Below, in pieces: positions 8,419 to 16,474 of a DNA stretch of 64,000 nt; position 1 is the first letter of the stretch, and every line of letters begins with the position of its first letter. The stretch is from positions 62,001 through 126,000 of the forward strand of contig CATLBR010000002.1 of assembly GCA_949879795.1 (NCBI GenBank). Reading direction: 5' to 3'. The stretch is from an uncultured Hungatella sp. GTDB lineage: Bacteria; Bacillota; Clostridia; Lachnospirales; Lachnospiraceae. The position numbers were made by a program, and so were the translations under genes. The notes below the pieces were generated by a model. It did no database searches, was not told where the DNA came from, and worked only from the letters and a program-made list of their open reading frames with translations.

Positions 8419-9753
8419 TTACAGCCACTCATCATCATCGTAGAAAGACTTCCATTGTTCCGTATCCCATATGACGTCTCCCAATTCATCTTCTGTAACG
8501 GTTCTTCCCAGGATCCGTTCCAGGGAAGCCCACCAGATGTCCGGAAACTCATTTTTGTCCTCTTCTTTATTGTACCAGGGCCAGCCAGGGTCCACGGCAT
8601 GAAGGATATCCCGCAGCCTCCCGGCCAGTACCTCCACTCTGTAGGGATTAAATTCACACATCCACCGTTCCATCACAACCACCTGTTCCTCCCGCGGAAG
8701 ACAGGAAAAAAGCCGTTCCTTTAAACTCCTGTCTGCATACAGAAACAGTTCCGCCAGCCTTCCCACCTTCTCGATCATCCTGGCCCTCTGGCAGGTCCGA
8801 TCCGATTCCCAGGCGAAAGAAGCCGGTCTGGCGTAATGGAGAAGCGGCTGATCCTGATCCCACACGGTACCCTCCGGCCAGTCATACAGATAGTTTCCTT
8901 CGTCAAACTGTCCCCGGACAAACCGAGCAAAGGCAGTGTCGTCCATTTTCTCCATTTCTTTTTCAAATAACTCCAGAACCGGAATTCCTCCCCTGACTCT
9001 CTCAGTCTCCTTCATCCGGTCTCCCCGCTCCTCCAGGATTTGCCTCATGGCATGGATCCTCTTATCCTCCAGCTCCACTAAAAGTTTCCGGGAAAAGGCG
9101 GTGTAATCTTCCTGTGCCTCCTTTGGCGCCAGTTTCCCGAACACAAAGAGAATATACTCCATATCCCGGAAATCCCCGATAAATCCGTGATAACTGATCC
9201 CACGCTGAAATTTTAAAATCTCAAAGAGGCCTCTTGTGTACACTGCCTCCAAAACCGCCTTATAACCTGTGTACCCATTTGCCCGGATCCGGGTTTCCAT
9301 ATACTCTGTCAAGGAAAAGGTGTCAGACCCTGCCGCCTGAATCAGGCCCCTGATTCCCTCCATGAGAAATTCCCTGAGAGGTAATGGCACGCGCCGCGAC
9401 CCGTCACCTGCCAGGTCGTCGGAAGGCATCCTAAAAACGCTTCGTGTTTGCCTTCCTCCCAGAGGTATCTCTGAATCTGTCCACAGTTCCTCTTTGTCCA
9501 GTTTATCGTTCAGCTTCCAAAGCTCTTCCTCCCGACGTTCCCGCCACTTTTCAAGATCTTCAGCCGAAAACCGCTTCTCCCAGTTTGTGGTACAGGGCCT
9601 GGGATACCCGGACCAATCACTCTGATCCTGGAGAAATTCCCCGCACAGGCAGACCGCCTTCATGGCGCCATAGACCTCCTCCTTATGGTTCAAAAAGGCC
9701 TCGCTTCCATACTTCTCCATAAGACTCTCCACTGTCTCGCCTATCTCGGTCAT
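8419..9753 (-). CDS. Hypothetical protein with FliG-like C-terminal region, tandem paralogue B (444 aa)
   Basis: Unknown function. The N-terminal helix (E-T-V-E-S-L-M-E ... N-H-K-E-E-V) and the P-L-R-E-F-L-M-E-G-I-R segment match paralogue A. The C-terminal part (L-K-E-R-L-F-S-C-L-P-R-E-E-Q ... M-E-R-W-M) also resembles a FliG-C helix pair. It is soluble and rich in tryptophan, glutamate and arginine. The start overlaps the upstream stop by four bases (ATGA), indicating translational coupling. A short DNA repeat shared with the downstream gene lies in frame around codons 110-125. Confidence 0.7.
   Translation of the reverse strand: MTEIGETVESLMEKYGSEAFLNHKEEVYGAMKAVCLCGEFLQDQSDWSGYPRPCTTNWEKRFSAEDLEKWRERREEELWKLNDKLDKEELWTDSEIPLGGRQTRSVFRMPSDDLAGDGSRRVPLPLREFLMEGIRGLIQAAGSDTFSLTEYMETRIRANGYTGYKAVLEAVYTRGLFEILKFQRGISYHGFIGDFRDMEYILFVFGKLAPKEAQEDYTAFSRKLLVELEDKRIHAMRQILEERGDRMKETERVRGGIPVLELFEKEMEKMDDTAFARFVRGQFDEGNYLYDWPEGTVWDQDQPLLHYARPASFAWESDRTCQRARMIEKVGRLAELFLYADRSLKERLFSCLPREEQVVVMERWMCEFNPYRVEVLAGRLRDILHAVDPGWPWYNKEEDKNEFPDIWWASLERILGRTVTEDELGDVIWDTEQWKSFYDDDEWL
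9381..9424 (-). repeat. Repeat copy 2, in frame inside paralogue B
   Basis: GGTAATGGCACGCG ... CGTCACCTGCCAGGTCGTCGGAA on the plus strand matches the 3' end of paralogue A near 7394-7437. Here it is coding, giving S-D-D-L-A-G-D-G-S-R-R-V-P-L-P, and runs into a segment conserved between the paralogues. This copy is therefore likely the original. Confidence 0.6.
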
Positions 9754-10832
9754 AGACTCTCCGCCCTCCTTTCTCCGGTCCTGCTTTTGATTTTCCCTGT
9801 CTGTTTTGTAACGGCACCAGCCTCTTTGGTCAGTCTTTTTGTTTCTCCCTGGTCAAGTCTCTCTTCCAGTTCCCTCACATAATTCCCCGGGCGGTCAGCC
9901 TTTCCTCCCGGACATTTCCCCGGCTGCCTGTCCCTTAAGATCAGGGCGAAGCAGCTCTTATCTCTCTTTATCAGCTCCCCCAGCTCACGAAGCCACCTCT
10001 CGCTCTCCGAAAGAGTCCCCTCATACCTTGTAAGGAACTGGACAAATGGCAGGACAAAATCCGCCCCAAAAGTAAGGGAAGCATAGTGGTCCAGGGGAAT
10101 CACCCCTATCCCGGCATCCCGGATTTCATGGAAACTGTCGGGATACACCAGCCACTGCTCGTCATCCTGGGCAAAGTCCTCTTCCCATGGTTCGAACCGA
10201 TTGACCACCACGGCTTTTATAGATGGAAAAAAGGGGGACTCGATAGTCTCCACCACGGTTCCGGAAGGGTAGGGAAGTCTCAGATAGTGGTAATCACAGG
10301 GACCGATCCGGTAATCATTGTGCTCCACAGCCTCCACGGTCTCCGGCAGGCAGTAGAGAATTTTTCCTTCCCAATTCACAAGAATATTCCATTCCCGGTC
10401 CAGATATCTGCCACCCCTCCTGTGAAATTTGCCCAGGACCCCAAAAAAGGATTCCGAGCTGATCTCATATCTGTCCGCTGCCTCCTTAATCTGCTCCCTG
10501 ATAAACTCAATCCCGGGCTGAGGGAGGGTGAAGATCCTCTTTGTTACCAATTCTTCCCTTCTTCCATGACAATAGATCTCCGCCTCATAGAGATTGCTCT
10601 GCCCGCCGACCATGTGGAGAACCTCATCCAATGTCTCCATCATGTCAATCCTTTGATCCAGAATCCCTCCTGCCTCCCGGCCAAGCCCCCGCAGGCCCTC
10701 CAGCTTTTCTCCCAGGTTTTTGTGGGGCGCTGAAAGGATACAATCGATCTGCTCGTCAAGATCCAACTCTCTTTCGGCGGACAGCCACCGGGCTATGTCC
10801 AGGGAATAAATCCATCGCTTTAAGTCTATCAT
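9750..10832 (-). CDS. Hypothetical protein of the eight-gene operon, IYSLDI-type N-terminus (360 aa)
   Basis: Unknown function. The opening W-I-Y-S-L-D-I-A-R-W-L is shared with the last operon gene, as is a central R-L-P-Y segment followed by aromatic residues. The C-terminal 60 residues are basic and charged and look like a flexible tail. GGAGG lies seven bases before ATG 10832, and the ATG overlaps the upstream stop (ATGA). The track start at 10856 lies inside the upstream gene and has no better signal. Confidence 0.7.
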   Translation of the reverse strand: MIDLKRWIYSLDIARWLSAERELDLDEQIDCILSAPHKNLGEKLEGLRGLGREAGGILDQRIDMMETLDEVLHMVGGQSNLYEAEIYCHGRREELVTKRIFTLPQPGIEFIREQIKEAADRYEISSESFFGVLGKFHRRGGRYLDREWNILVNWEGKILYCLPETVEAVEHNDYRIGPCDYHYLRLPYPSGTVVETIESPFFPSIKAVVVNRFEPWEEDFAQDDEQWLVYPDSFHEIRDAGIGVIPLDHYASLTFGADFVLPFVQFLTRYEGTLSESERWLRELGELIKRDKSCFALILRDRQPGKCPGGKADRPGNYVRELEERLDQGETKRLTKEAGAVTKQTGKIKSRTGERRAESL

Positions 10833-11236
10833 AACGTTTCCTCCAATATCCCACATTGATAGTGGGCGGAATTGTCAATCTTAACCCTGACATCCATGTC
10901 CTCAATCCCGAATGTCTCCCTGATCAGCTCCAGAAAATCTTCTCGGTTCAGAATCTGAGGATTGATGAATATCAAAGCCTTTCCGTGGGAAATCTCCACC
11001 CGCCCTCTGGGGTAATAATTCCATGGAATTCCTCTCAGCTCTTTCCGCCCTCCCGTGACGGTCCGCCAGGAATCCTTATGGGTGTTGTTACAGCCGTTTT
11101 TGGAATTAAAAGAAACAGCCGCCTCCGGATTTCCGTCTTCATCACAGGGAATGGGAAGAGCCAATATCTCTCCCGTGAACACAAGCTCCCCTTCCTTGTC
11201 TGTGGAGCAGGGGAACCAGAAAATACCTTTGTTCAT
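10829..11236 (-). CDS. Small hypothetical protein of the eight-gene operon (135 aa)
   Basis: The protein beginning MNKGIFWFPC is a soluble alpha/beta-looking protein with no motif I recognise. ATG at 11234-11236 follows a clear GGAGG, 22 bases after the metallo-hydrolase stop. The track start at 11326 lies within that gene and is rejected. Its last codons overlap the next start, so it is translationally coupled to the 360-aa gene. Confidence 0.7.
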   Translation of the reverse strand: MNKGIFWFPCSTDKEGELVFTGEILALPIPCDEDGNPEAAVSFNSKNGCNNTHKDSWRTVTGGRKELRGIPWNYYPRGRVEISHGKALIFINPQILNREDFLELIRETFGIEDMDVRVKIDNSAHYQCGILEETL

Positions 11237-11258
11237 TTTCGTTTCCTCCGCACCTCCT

Positions 11259-12608
11259 TTACTGTCCTCCAAGGGGCATCCGAATCCCGTCCCGAAGTAC
11301 CTGTACCCGGTCAGCATAAGGGGCAAACTCCGGCACGGACGCGAAATCCTCCGGCCGCTCTGTGTGCATGGGAATGATGATTTTCGGATTTACCAGTCGG
11401 ATCACCTTGGCGATGGTCTCCACATAGGCGTGTCCGCTGGTGTGAAGAGATCTGTAGGGATGTCCGCCGATGAACCGAAGCAGATTCTGATCAGCCTTCC
11501 TTCCTTTCAGATACCCGTTCCACATGGAGTAAATGATCTGTCCGTCCCTGTCAAAAAACTTGTCCCGCAGTATTTCAAAGGGGCTTTGATAGGTGTCCGG
11601 GTGGGTATTCTTCCGGGCCAGCAGGACAAAGCCGTCCCTCTCCAGTTCCTCTTCGGTGACGGAGAGAAAGTATAGAGGATTCTCCATAGATTGTCTGATC
11701 TCGCGCAGCCTGGCCCACCCGCTGTCGGTCTCTCCCAGCACATACACGGTCGGATGCTTTTTCGATGGCTGGTATTGAGGAAATTTCCCTTTTCTCTCCA
11801 TGTCCCTCATGGCGGTAATCATAACCAGTGCCTGATACAGATCGCAGACAAACCGCAGATTCCCTGGCGTATTGTGATAAAACTCCATAATGCTGTCCAG
11901 GTTGGTGGAAGAGACCAGGACAAAATTGTATTTGTGCTTTTGAAAAAGCTTTCCCGCCTCCAAACCCAGTTCCCGCTCCGACCTCACCAGGACAGTTCCG
12001 ACCTCCTTTAAGCGGCTGACCATGGTTCCCTCGGTGATGAGAATATCCACCGGCCCAGGCACATAGGTTTTCAGTACTCTCTCCAGACGGCCATTTTCCC
12101 CCACGATACCGTGCTCCCGGAAATCTCCGGTATACAAAATGGTCTTGCCGGCCACTTTGATGGTAAACATGTAGGAATCCAGGGCAGAGTGATCCACATA
12201 GAGGGGGCGAACCTGGATACCGGGAACCGGTGTCATCCAGGTTCCTGCCTCATAGGTACCCATCCGTTCCACCATGGGAAGACCTTTTTCTCTGGCATTG
12301 CGGTCTATATAGGGGACAAGGACCCGCAGAATATTCTTAGCCAGGGGACCGATGTACATGGGAACGTCGTCGGGGATCTCCTTGAACAGTCCATAGTGGT
12401 CCCCATGGTAGTGGGTAAATAAAACGGCGCTGTTCCGGCGGGAACCAAAAACCTTCTGGAACATCTCCGAATCTTTCGTTTCAGCGGTTTCATCCTCTCC
12501 CGGCAGATTGGCTCCGAAATCGATCAGGATGCGGCTCTTGCCTGTACAAATCTCCGTACAACAGCCGCCGATCTGGCGGCTGCCCCGGTGGAACAAAAGA
12601 TCAGCCAT
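11259..12608 (-). CDS. MBL-fold metallo-hydrolase, beta-CASP/RNase J-like (449 aa)
   Basis: The metallo-beta-lactamase core has T-H-Y-H-G-D-H at residues 65-71, the metal ligands of the family. T-G-D-F-R-E-H-G gives the bridging aspartate, and the C-terminal H-T-S-G-H-A and I-P-M-H-T-E motifs match beta-CASP nucleases such as RNase J. It is shorter than RNase J1 (about 555 residues), so the C-terminal domain seems absent. Expected activity is metal-dependent cleavage of RNA or DNA. AAGGA precedes the ATG, which overlaps the stop of the nuclease gene upstream (TAATG). Second gene of the operon. Confidence 0.85.
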   Translation of the reverse strand: MADLLFHRGSRQIGGCCTEICTGKSRILIDFGANLPGEDETAETKDSEMFQKVFGSRRNSAVLFTHYHGDHYGLFKEIPDDVPMYIGPLAKNILRVLVPYIDRNAREKGLPMVERMGTYEAGTWMTPVPGIQVRPLYVDHSALDSYMFTIKVAGKTILYTGDFREHGIVGENGRLERVLKTYVPGPVDILITEGTMVSRLKEVGTVLVRSERELGLEAGKLFQKHKYNFVLVSSTNLDSIMEFYHNTPGNLRFVCDLYQALVMITAMRDMERKGKFPQYQPSKKHPTVYVLGETDSGWARLREIRQSMENPLYFLSVTEEELERDGFVLLARKNTHPDTYQSPFEILRDKFFDRDGQIIYSMWNGYLKGRKADQNLLRFIGGHPYRSLHTSGHAYVETIAKVIRLVNPKIIIPMHTERPEDFASVPEFAPYADRVQVLRDGIRMPLGGQ

Positions 12609-13552
12609 TATTTCGTCTTCCTTTCCGGGTAAATGTCTTTCAGAATGCCTGACAGCAGCAGGGCCATCTCATTCTCCTGATTCCCTTTCAAATATTTCCC
12701 TTCCAGATATTCACCGGCATCCGCCAGGCTGAAGCTGTGACGGTCGTCCCGGGCAGGCTCCATATAAAAGCCCCTGTATTCCTCCTTCTTAAATTCCTCT
12801 GACGGGCATACTCCTGCAGGTGTCAGATAGATGAGCTTCAGAGGCTTATCCCACAAGGTACGTTGCTTATGAAGATAGTCCAGAAGCTGGCCCGCGGTGT
12901 AGAGATACTTTCGTGAGCGGGTACTATCCTTCTGGGTCCAGCTCTCCCTCCGGATCAGCTCCATGGCCTTCTCGGCGCAGTGCCCGGAAAGATGATTCAT
13001 GTCATAGTTTTCTCCGGGATTCCAGATGTTCAATATCAGAAAAAAGGCCTTTTCCAGTGCCTCATCGCCATCCCATATGGGATACCCGGCTTTATCTGAT
13101 CCCGAATCTTGTGGAAAATTCTTTTCATAAGTTGTACCGAAAGCTCCTTTCATAACATTCAGCAGCTTGTTCCCAAAGACCTGGCCAAATGTTTTTCCTC
13201 GGCAATTCTTCAAGTACCGACCGGCCTGTTCATCGGCCTGTTCCGTTTTCGTGCCGCTGTCTGTTGTCTTCAGTTCTACCAGATAGATAACCTCCTCGTC
13301 TCCAAGAACATAATCAATCTTTGTCCCCCTCTTTCCATATCTGGGAACTTTCTTTGGCTTTTCTGACTCCCGAACAGACATTTCCTTGGTGATATAACAA
13401 AGTTCTCCTTTGAAAGAAGACTGGGACTGGTTCTGTAAAATCTCCGCCACATAAGGCGTCAGCAGGGTATCCAGGATGACCTCCGCCTTGATATTGGGGG
13501 TAAAGTAGTCCCTGACCACAGATTCCCTGATTTTATCCATTTGTTCTGTCAT
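12608..13552 (-). CDS. PD-(D/E)XK nuclease superfamily protein (314 aa)
   Basis: The core reads K-I-D-Y-V-L (Asp80), then Y-L-V-E-L-K (Glu93, Lys95), the D...ExK signature of restriction-endonuclease-like folds; Glu50 may be the additional acidic residue. The remaining C-terminal half is helical without a recognised domain. Such proteins cut DNA or sometimes RNA in a metal-dependent way. It is the first gene of the operon, with AGGAAGGAG before the ATG. A TATACT-like -10 lies upstream, but no good -35 was seen; the region just beyond is full of hairpins. Confidence 0.75.
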   Translation of the reverse strand: MTEQMDKIRESVVRDYFTPNIKAEVILDTLLTPYVAEILQNQSQSSFKGELCYITKEMSVRESEKPKKVPRYGKRGTKIDYVLGDEEVIYLVELKTTDSGTKTEQADEQAGRYLKNCRGKTFGQVFGNKLLNVMKGAFGTTYEKNFPQDSGSDKAGYPIWDGDEALEKAFFLILNIWNPGENYDMNHLSGHCAEKAMELIRRESWTQKDSTRSRKYLYTAGQLLDYLHKQRTLWDKPLKLIYLTPAGVCPSEEFKKEEYRGFYMEPARDDRHSFSLADAGEYLEGKYLKGNQENEMALLLSGILKDIYPERKTK

Positions 13553-13600
13553 GTCTGCTCCTTCCTATGTACATAAAATGATCGGTAATTTAGTATACCA

Positions 13601-13730
13601 TGTCCTTCGGACACTCTACCCTCCGGGGGATGCGCGTGGTTCGGTTTGGTGTTTTGTCTCGCTTCGCGAGACCCGAACCAGCGCTGGTATAATCTCTGTC
13701 GAGATTATACCATATCCGCCCCGGGGGCGG
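13601..13730. repeat. Cluster of perfect hairpins upstream of the nuclease operon
   Basis: Within 130 bases: TGTCC-TTC-GGACA (13601-13613); TGGTTCGG at 13637 pairing with CCGAACCA at 13673 and enclosing GTCTCGC-TTC-GCGAGAC; a perfect 12-bp stem TGGTATAATCTC with loop TGTC (13685-13712); and CCGCCCC-G-GGGGCGG (13716-13730). No ORF is plausible across it. It may be a miniature mobile or REP-like element, or a strong transcription barrier between the operon and the phosphatase remnant. Confidence 0.7.
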
Positions 13731-13789
13731 CAACCGATTCGCGGGCGTTTCCTCTGCTCACACCCCGGCTATTCCCACTGACTGGACGG

Positions 13790-14093
13790 TTAAAGATAAA
13801 AAACTTTCTCATCCTCCAGCCGCATACAGGCCAGCCTGGCCTCCGGATTGCTCCCTTTAAATCCACATCCGCAGTCTAAATCATAGAAAATGCAGTCTGT
13901 CTCTTCATCATAAGCACGGTACACCTTTCCATGGTTGAAGGGAAGTTCATACCTTGCCATGGTCGGGGTATGCCCTGCCAGGATCATCCCGTGCTCCCCC
14001 CTCCAAACAGTCTTCCGAAAATCCGATCTTTTCAAGCATTGACATCATGGCGTCATAATGTCCATGAATATCCGTCATAACATAAGTACTCAT
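13790..14093 (-). pseudogene. Metallophosphoesterase remnant with internal deletion and frameshift
   Basis: ATG at 14091-14093 follows AAGGAGG and gives M-S-T-Y-V-M-T-D-I-H-G-H-Y-D-A, the D-x-H metal motif of PrpE/PP2A-like phosphatases. After about 28 residues the frame switches to another one, which reads M-I-L-A-G-H-T-P-T ... Y-D-L-D-C-G-C-G-F, the C-terminal part of the same family. The middle with G-D-x-x-D-R-G and G-N-H-D is missing, so a long segment was lost and the product cannot be active. The track shows only the C-terminal piece (81 aa). Confidence 0.8.
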
Positions 14094-14324
14094 TTGACAG
14101 CCCTCCTTATCCCTTCTTTCAGGATTACTGCGTAAAGTATACCACAGTGCCTTTCACTATCGCGTCATTAGGATGACGGGTCTATTGTCAGAAATCTTGC
14201 ACATTCTCGAATACATGTGTTCTAACAGTAGCAGGGATTTTGATCTTATGATAGAATACCTTCATACTGCCTGGGACAAAGGGTCATGCCTTTCGTCCGC
14301 GGAGAACATGAGGAGGGCGCTGAT

Positions 14325-15113
14325 ATGACCTATGCTGAGTATCAGGAATACATGAGAAATTTTTTTGAACAGTATTATCAGAATCTTTCACAGGAAGAGG
14401 TCTCTTTGACACTTCCCCTTGGGGAAGAGGAAAAAGAGATGTGGAGCGATGATGCGGACCCTGATGATGAATGGAAAAAATGGAAGCTGGTTCCTGCTAT
14501 GATTTCGGATGAGGAAATCAGGGAACTGGAAAAAGAAATAGGGGCTAGGCTGCCTCTCTCCCTGAAAGCGTTTCTGACGGTTACCCACCACTGCTTTGAT
14601 AATCCCATAGGACGCAATTCCGCGGCCAAGCATTTTCAGGGAGTGAGAGACGCTTGGAATCCCGCCCTTGTGAGATGCGGCTATTTGCCCTTTGCATGGG
14701 ATGAAGAGGGCGGCTTTGTCCGTTGTATCCGGCTGGAAAAAATGCCGGAAGAAGAGAAATGCGGAATTTACCAGATTGACCATGAAGTATTGTTTGATTT
14801 TGACCAGGACACGGTGACACCGGAAGAAATAGACCAGCGCATGAAGTTTGTTTCCCAGAATCTGCTCACCTATCTTGATGAGATCCTCCATAACAGGGAT
14901 TGTGATTCCCTGCGAAAGGCTTCTCAAAAAGCGGTTCTCAGGGTATTGAAAGAAGAGTGCGGGTTACAGAATTACGATGAATTGTCGGATAAAATAGATG
15001 ATGACGAAGAATTTGATAAAATAATCACTGCGCTGAAACCAGTTCAGAAACAGTATTCCATTTCAGATGATGATTTGGAGGAAATGCTGTGGGCTGCGGA
15101 GTATTATTTCTAG
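14325..15113 (+). CDS. SMI1/KNR4 (SUKH) family protein
   Basis: After an acidic helical N-terminus, residues about 60-190 show the SUKH pattern: I-S-D-E-E-I-R-E-L-E-K-E-I, then L-P-L-S-L-K-A-F-L, then L-P-F-A-W-D-E-E-G-G-F. SUKH proteins often act as immunity proteins for contact-dependent or polymorphic toxins. The extra 80-residue acidic C-terminus is unassigned. ATG at 14325 follows GAGGAGGG; the track start at 14286 lacks a binding site. No toxin gene is adjacent, so it may be an orphan. The PsiE-like gene follows 83 bases downstream. Confidence 0.75.
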   Translation: MTYAEYQEYMRNFFEQYYQNLSQEEVSLTLPLGEEEKEMWSDDADPDDEWKKWKLVPAMISDEEIRELEKEIGARLPLSLKAFLTVTHHCFDNPIGRNSAAKHFQGVRDAWNPALVRCGYLPFAWDEEGGFVRCIRLEKMPEEEKCGIYQIDHEVLFDFDQDTVTPEEIDQRMKFVSQNLLTYLDEILHNRDCDSLRKASQKAVLRVLKEECGLQNYDELSDKIDDDEEFDKIITALKPVQKQYSISDDDLEEMLWAAEYYF

Positions 15114-15196
15114 CCGCGAAGGGTCTCTCAAAATGCCTTTCGACGACATGCCGCCGAACCGAAGGTGAGAGGGCGGCACCAAAAAGGAGGATTTTT

Positions 15197-15598
15197 ATGA
15201 AACATGCCGGGAAAAAGAATTCCCATATACAGAGTTTTATCTTCAACACCGCCATGCTGCTGGAACTTCTTGTGGCGCTGATCGTCATCGTGGCCCTTGT
15301 CATCATGTTCGCCCATGTGCCGGTGGACTTAAAAGTGTTGGTGGAAAATGGGGAATTCAACCAGTTTTTGAAAAAAATGTTCGACCTGATCATCGGGATT
15401 GAACTCCTCAAGATGCTGTGCCGCCATGATCTGGATTCCATTGTGGAGGTTCTTTTGTTCTCCGTGGCGAGAGAGATGATCATCGAGCATATGCCCATCT
15501 ATTTTGAGCTGGTTGGGATCATCGCCATCGCGATCCTGTTCCTTGTGAGAAAATATCTCTTTGTCTCTGCTTTAGATAAGGTGGAAGAGACGGAATAA
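15197..15598 (+). CDS. PsiE-like small membrane protein (133 aa)
   Basis: Four hydrophobic segments are visible (about residues 15-40, 58-72, 85-100, 102-122). The second half, I-G-I-E-L-L-K-M-L, then V-E-V-L-L-F-S-V-A-R-E-M-I-I, matches the phosphate-starvation-inducible PsiE family of inner-membrane proteins, whose molecular role is unknown. ATG 15197 follows AAGGAGG at good spacing; the track start at 15089 falls inside the SUKH gene. An intrinsic terminator follows at once. Confidence 0.75.
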   Translation: MKHAGKKNSHIQSFIFNTAMLLELLVALIVIVALVIMFAHVPVDLKVLVENGEFNQFLKKMFDLIIGIELLKMLCRHDLDSIVEVLLFSVAREMIIEHMPIYFELVGIIAIAILFLVRKYLFVSALDKVEETE

Positions 15599-15608
15599 GG
15601 CAAAAAAT

Positions 15609-15663
15609 GTCCTGAACCTGTTGGCCTTTTATGTCAGGCAGCAGGTTTCAGGACGATTTTTTT
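15609..15663 (+). terminator. Intrinsic terminator after PsiE-like gene
   Basis: GTCCTGA-ACCTG pairs with CAGGT-TTCAGGAC with one bulged base, followed by GATTTTTTT on the plus strand. It abuts the convergent PepSY gene, whose stop begins at 15662. Confidence 0.85.
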
Positions 15664-16474
15664 AATCATAGATGCTTTCCACATCCCAGTCCAGGAAGAC
15701 CCCGGTGGCTCCGTCAATCTCAAACTCGTATTCCATGGCATTGTACACAAACTCGCCTTCATAGATCAGACGGCCGTCATCGTGATCTCTCTCCAATTTT
15801 TTCCAGATCACATCAGCAGCTTTCGCGCCCGCCTTCTTTAAAGCGGCTTCCTTCGCTCCCTCGGTGCCGGATATGGCGTCCGCCTTGACTTCCGGGGCCG
15901 CGTAAGAGGGATTTCCGGCATTTTCCTTTGCCAGCAGACAGCCCCAGGCGTCATATTCCCAACTGATCACCGTTCCGTCTGTCCCATTGAATTCATGTTT
16001 GTATTTGATATGGTCAGCGGTATAGAATTCTGTCTCGTATACCAGCCTTCCGTTCTCGTACTCCCCTTCGGCTTTCAAAAACAGGACATCATCCGCCTTC
16101 TGGCCGGTATATTCCAAAGCCAGCTCCTTGGCCCTGTCTACGGATATAGAGGTCTTCCCGTCGGAAGACTTGGACTCCAAAGTGACGGTGTCATAATCAA
16201 TGCTCAATATAGTGCCATCGGCCATAAGGATCTCATAATCATACTTCTTGTAATCCTTTGTGAGAAATTCCACCTCATAAGTCTGCCGGTCATTTTCAAT
16301 ATCCGCTTCCAGCTTTAAAAATGTTACCTGATCCGCCTTCTCTCCGGCGTGTTCTAAGGCAATGGACTTGGCTTTTTCCTCGGTAATCTGAGCGGCTGAC
16401 ACATTCGTTGTCATGGACACCGCCAGAATTCCTGCCGCCAGACCGATTCTTGATGCTGGGATTCTTTTTTTCAT
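15662..16474 (-). CDS. Secreted protein with three PepSY domains (270 aa)
   Basis: A signal peptide (K-K-R at the start, hydrophobic core, A-x-A-like cleavage near residue 28) is followed by three PepSY repeats, about 30-95, 108-180 and 205-270. Each has the A-K-x-I-A-L-E-H-A-G type helix, then acidic beta strands ending in D-G-T or G-A-T-G. PepSY domains are thought to inhibit or modulate secreted peptidases. GGAGAG precedes the ATG. It is a single gene, with an intergenic region upstream and a convergent neighbour downstream. Confidence 0.85.
   Translation of the reverse strand: MKKRIPASRIGLAAGILAVSMTTNVSAAQITEEKAKSIALEHAGEKADQVTFLKLEADIENDRQTYEVEFLTKDYKKYDYEILMADGTILSIDYDTVTLESKSSDGKTSISVDRAKELALEYTGQKADDVLFLKAEGEYENGRLVYETEFYTADHIKYKHEFNGTDGTVISWEYDAWGCLLAKENAGNPSYAAPEVKADAISGTEGAKEAALKKAGAKAADVIWKKLERDHDDGRLIYEGEFVYNAMEYEFEIDGATGVFLDWDVESIYD

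Noticed and set aside
13790-14093. Programmed frameshift in the metallophosphatase
   Set aside because: Catalytic motifs of the middle part are missing altogether, so a frameshift could not restore an active enzyme.
14212-14227. GAATACATGTGTTC as a LexA/SOS box before the SUKH gene
   Set aside because: Spacing between the GAA and TTC arms is eight bases, not the six of the Gram-positive CGAAC-N4-GTTYG box.
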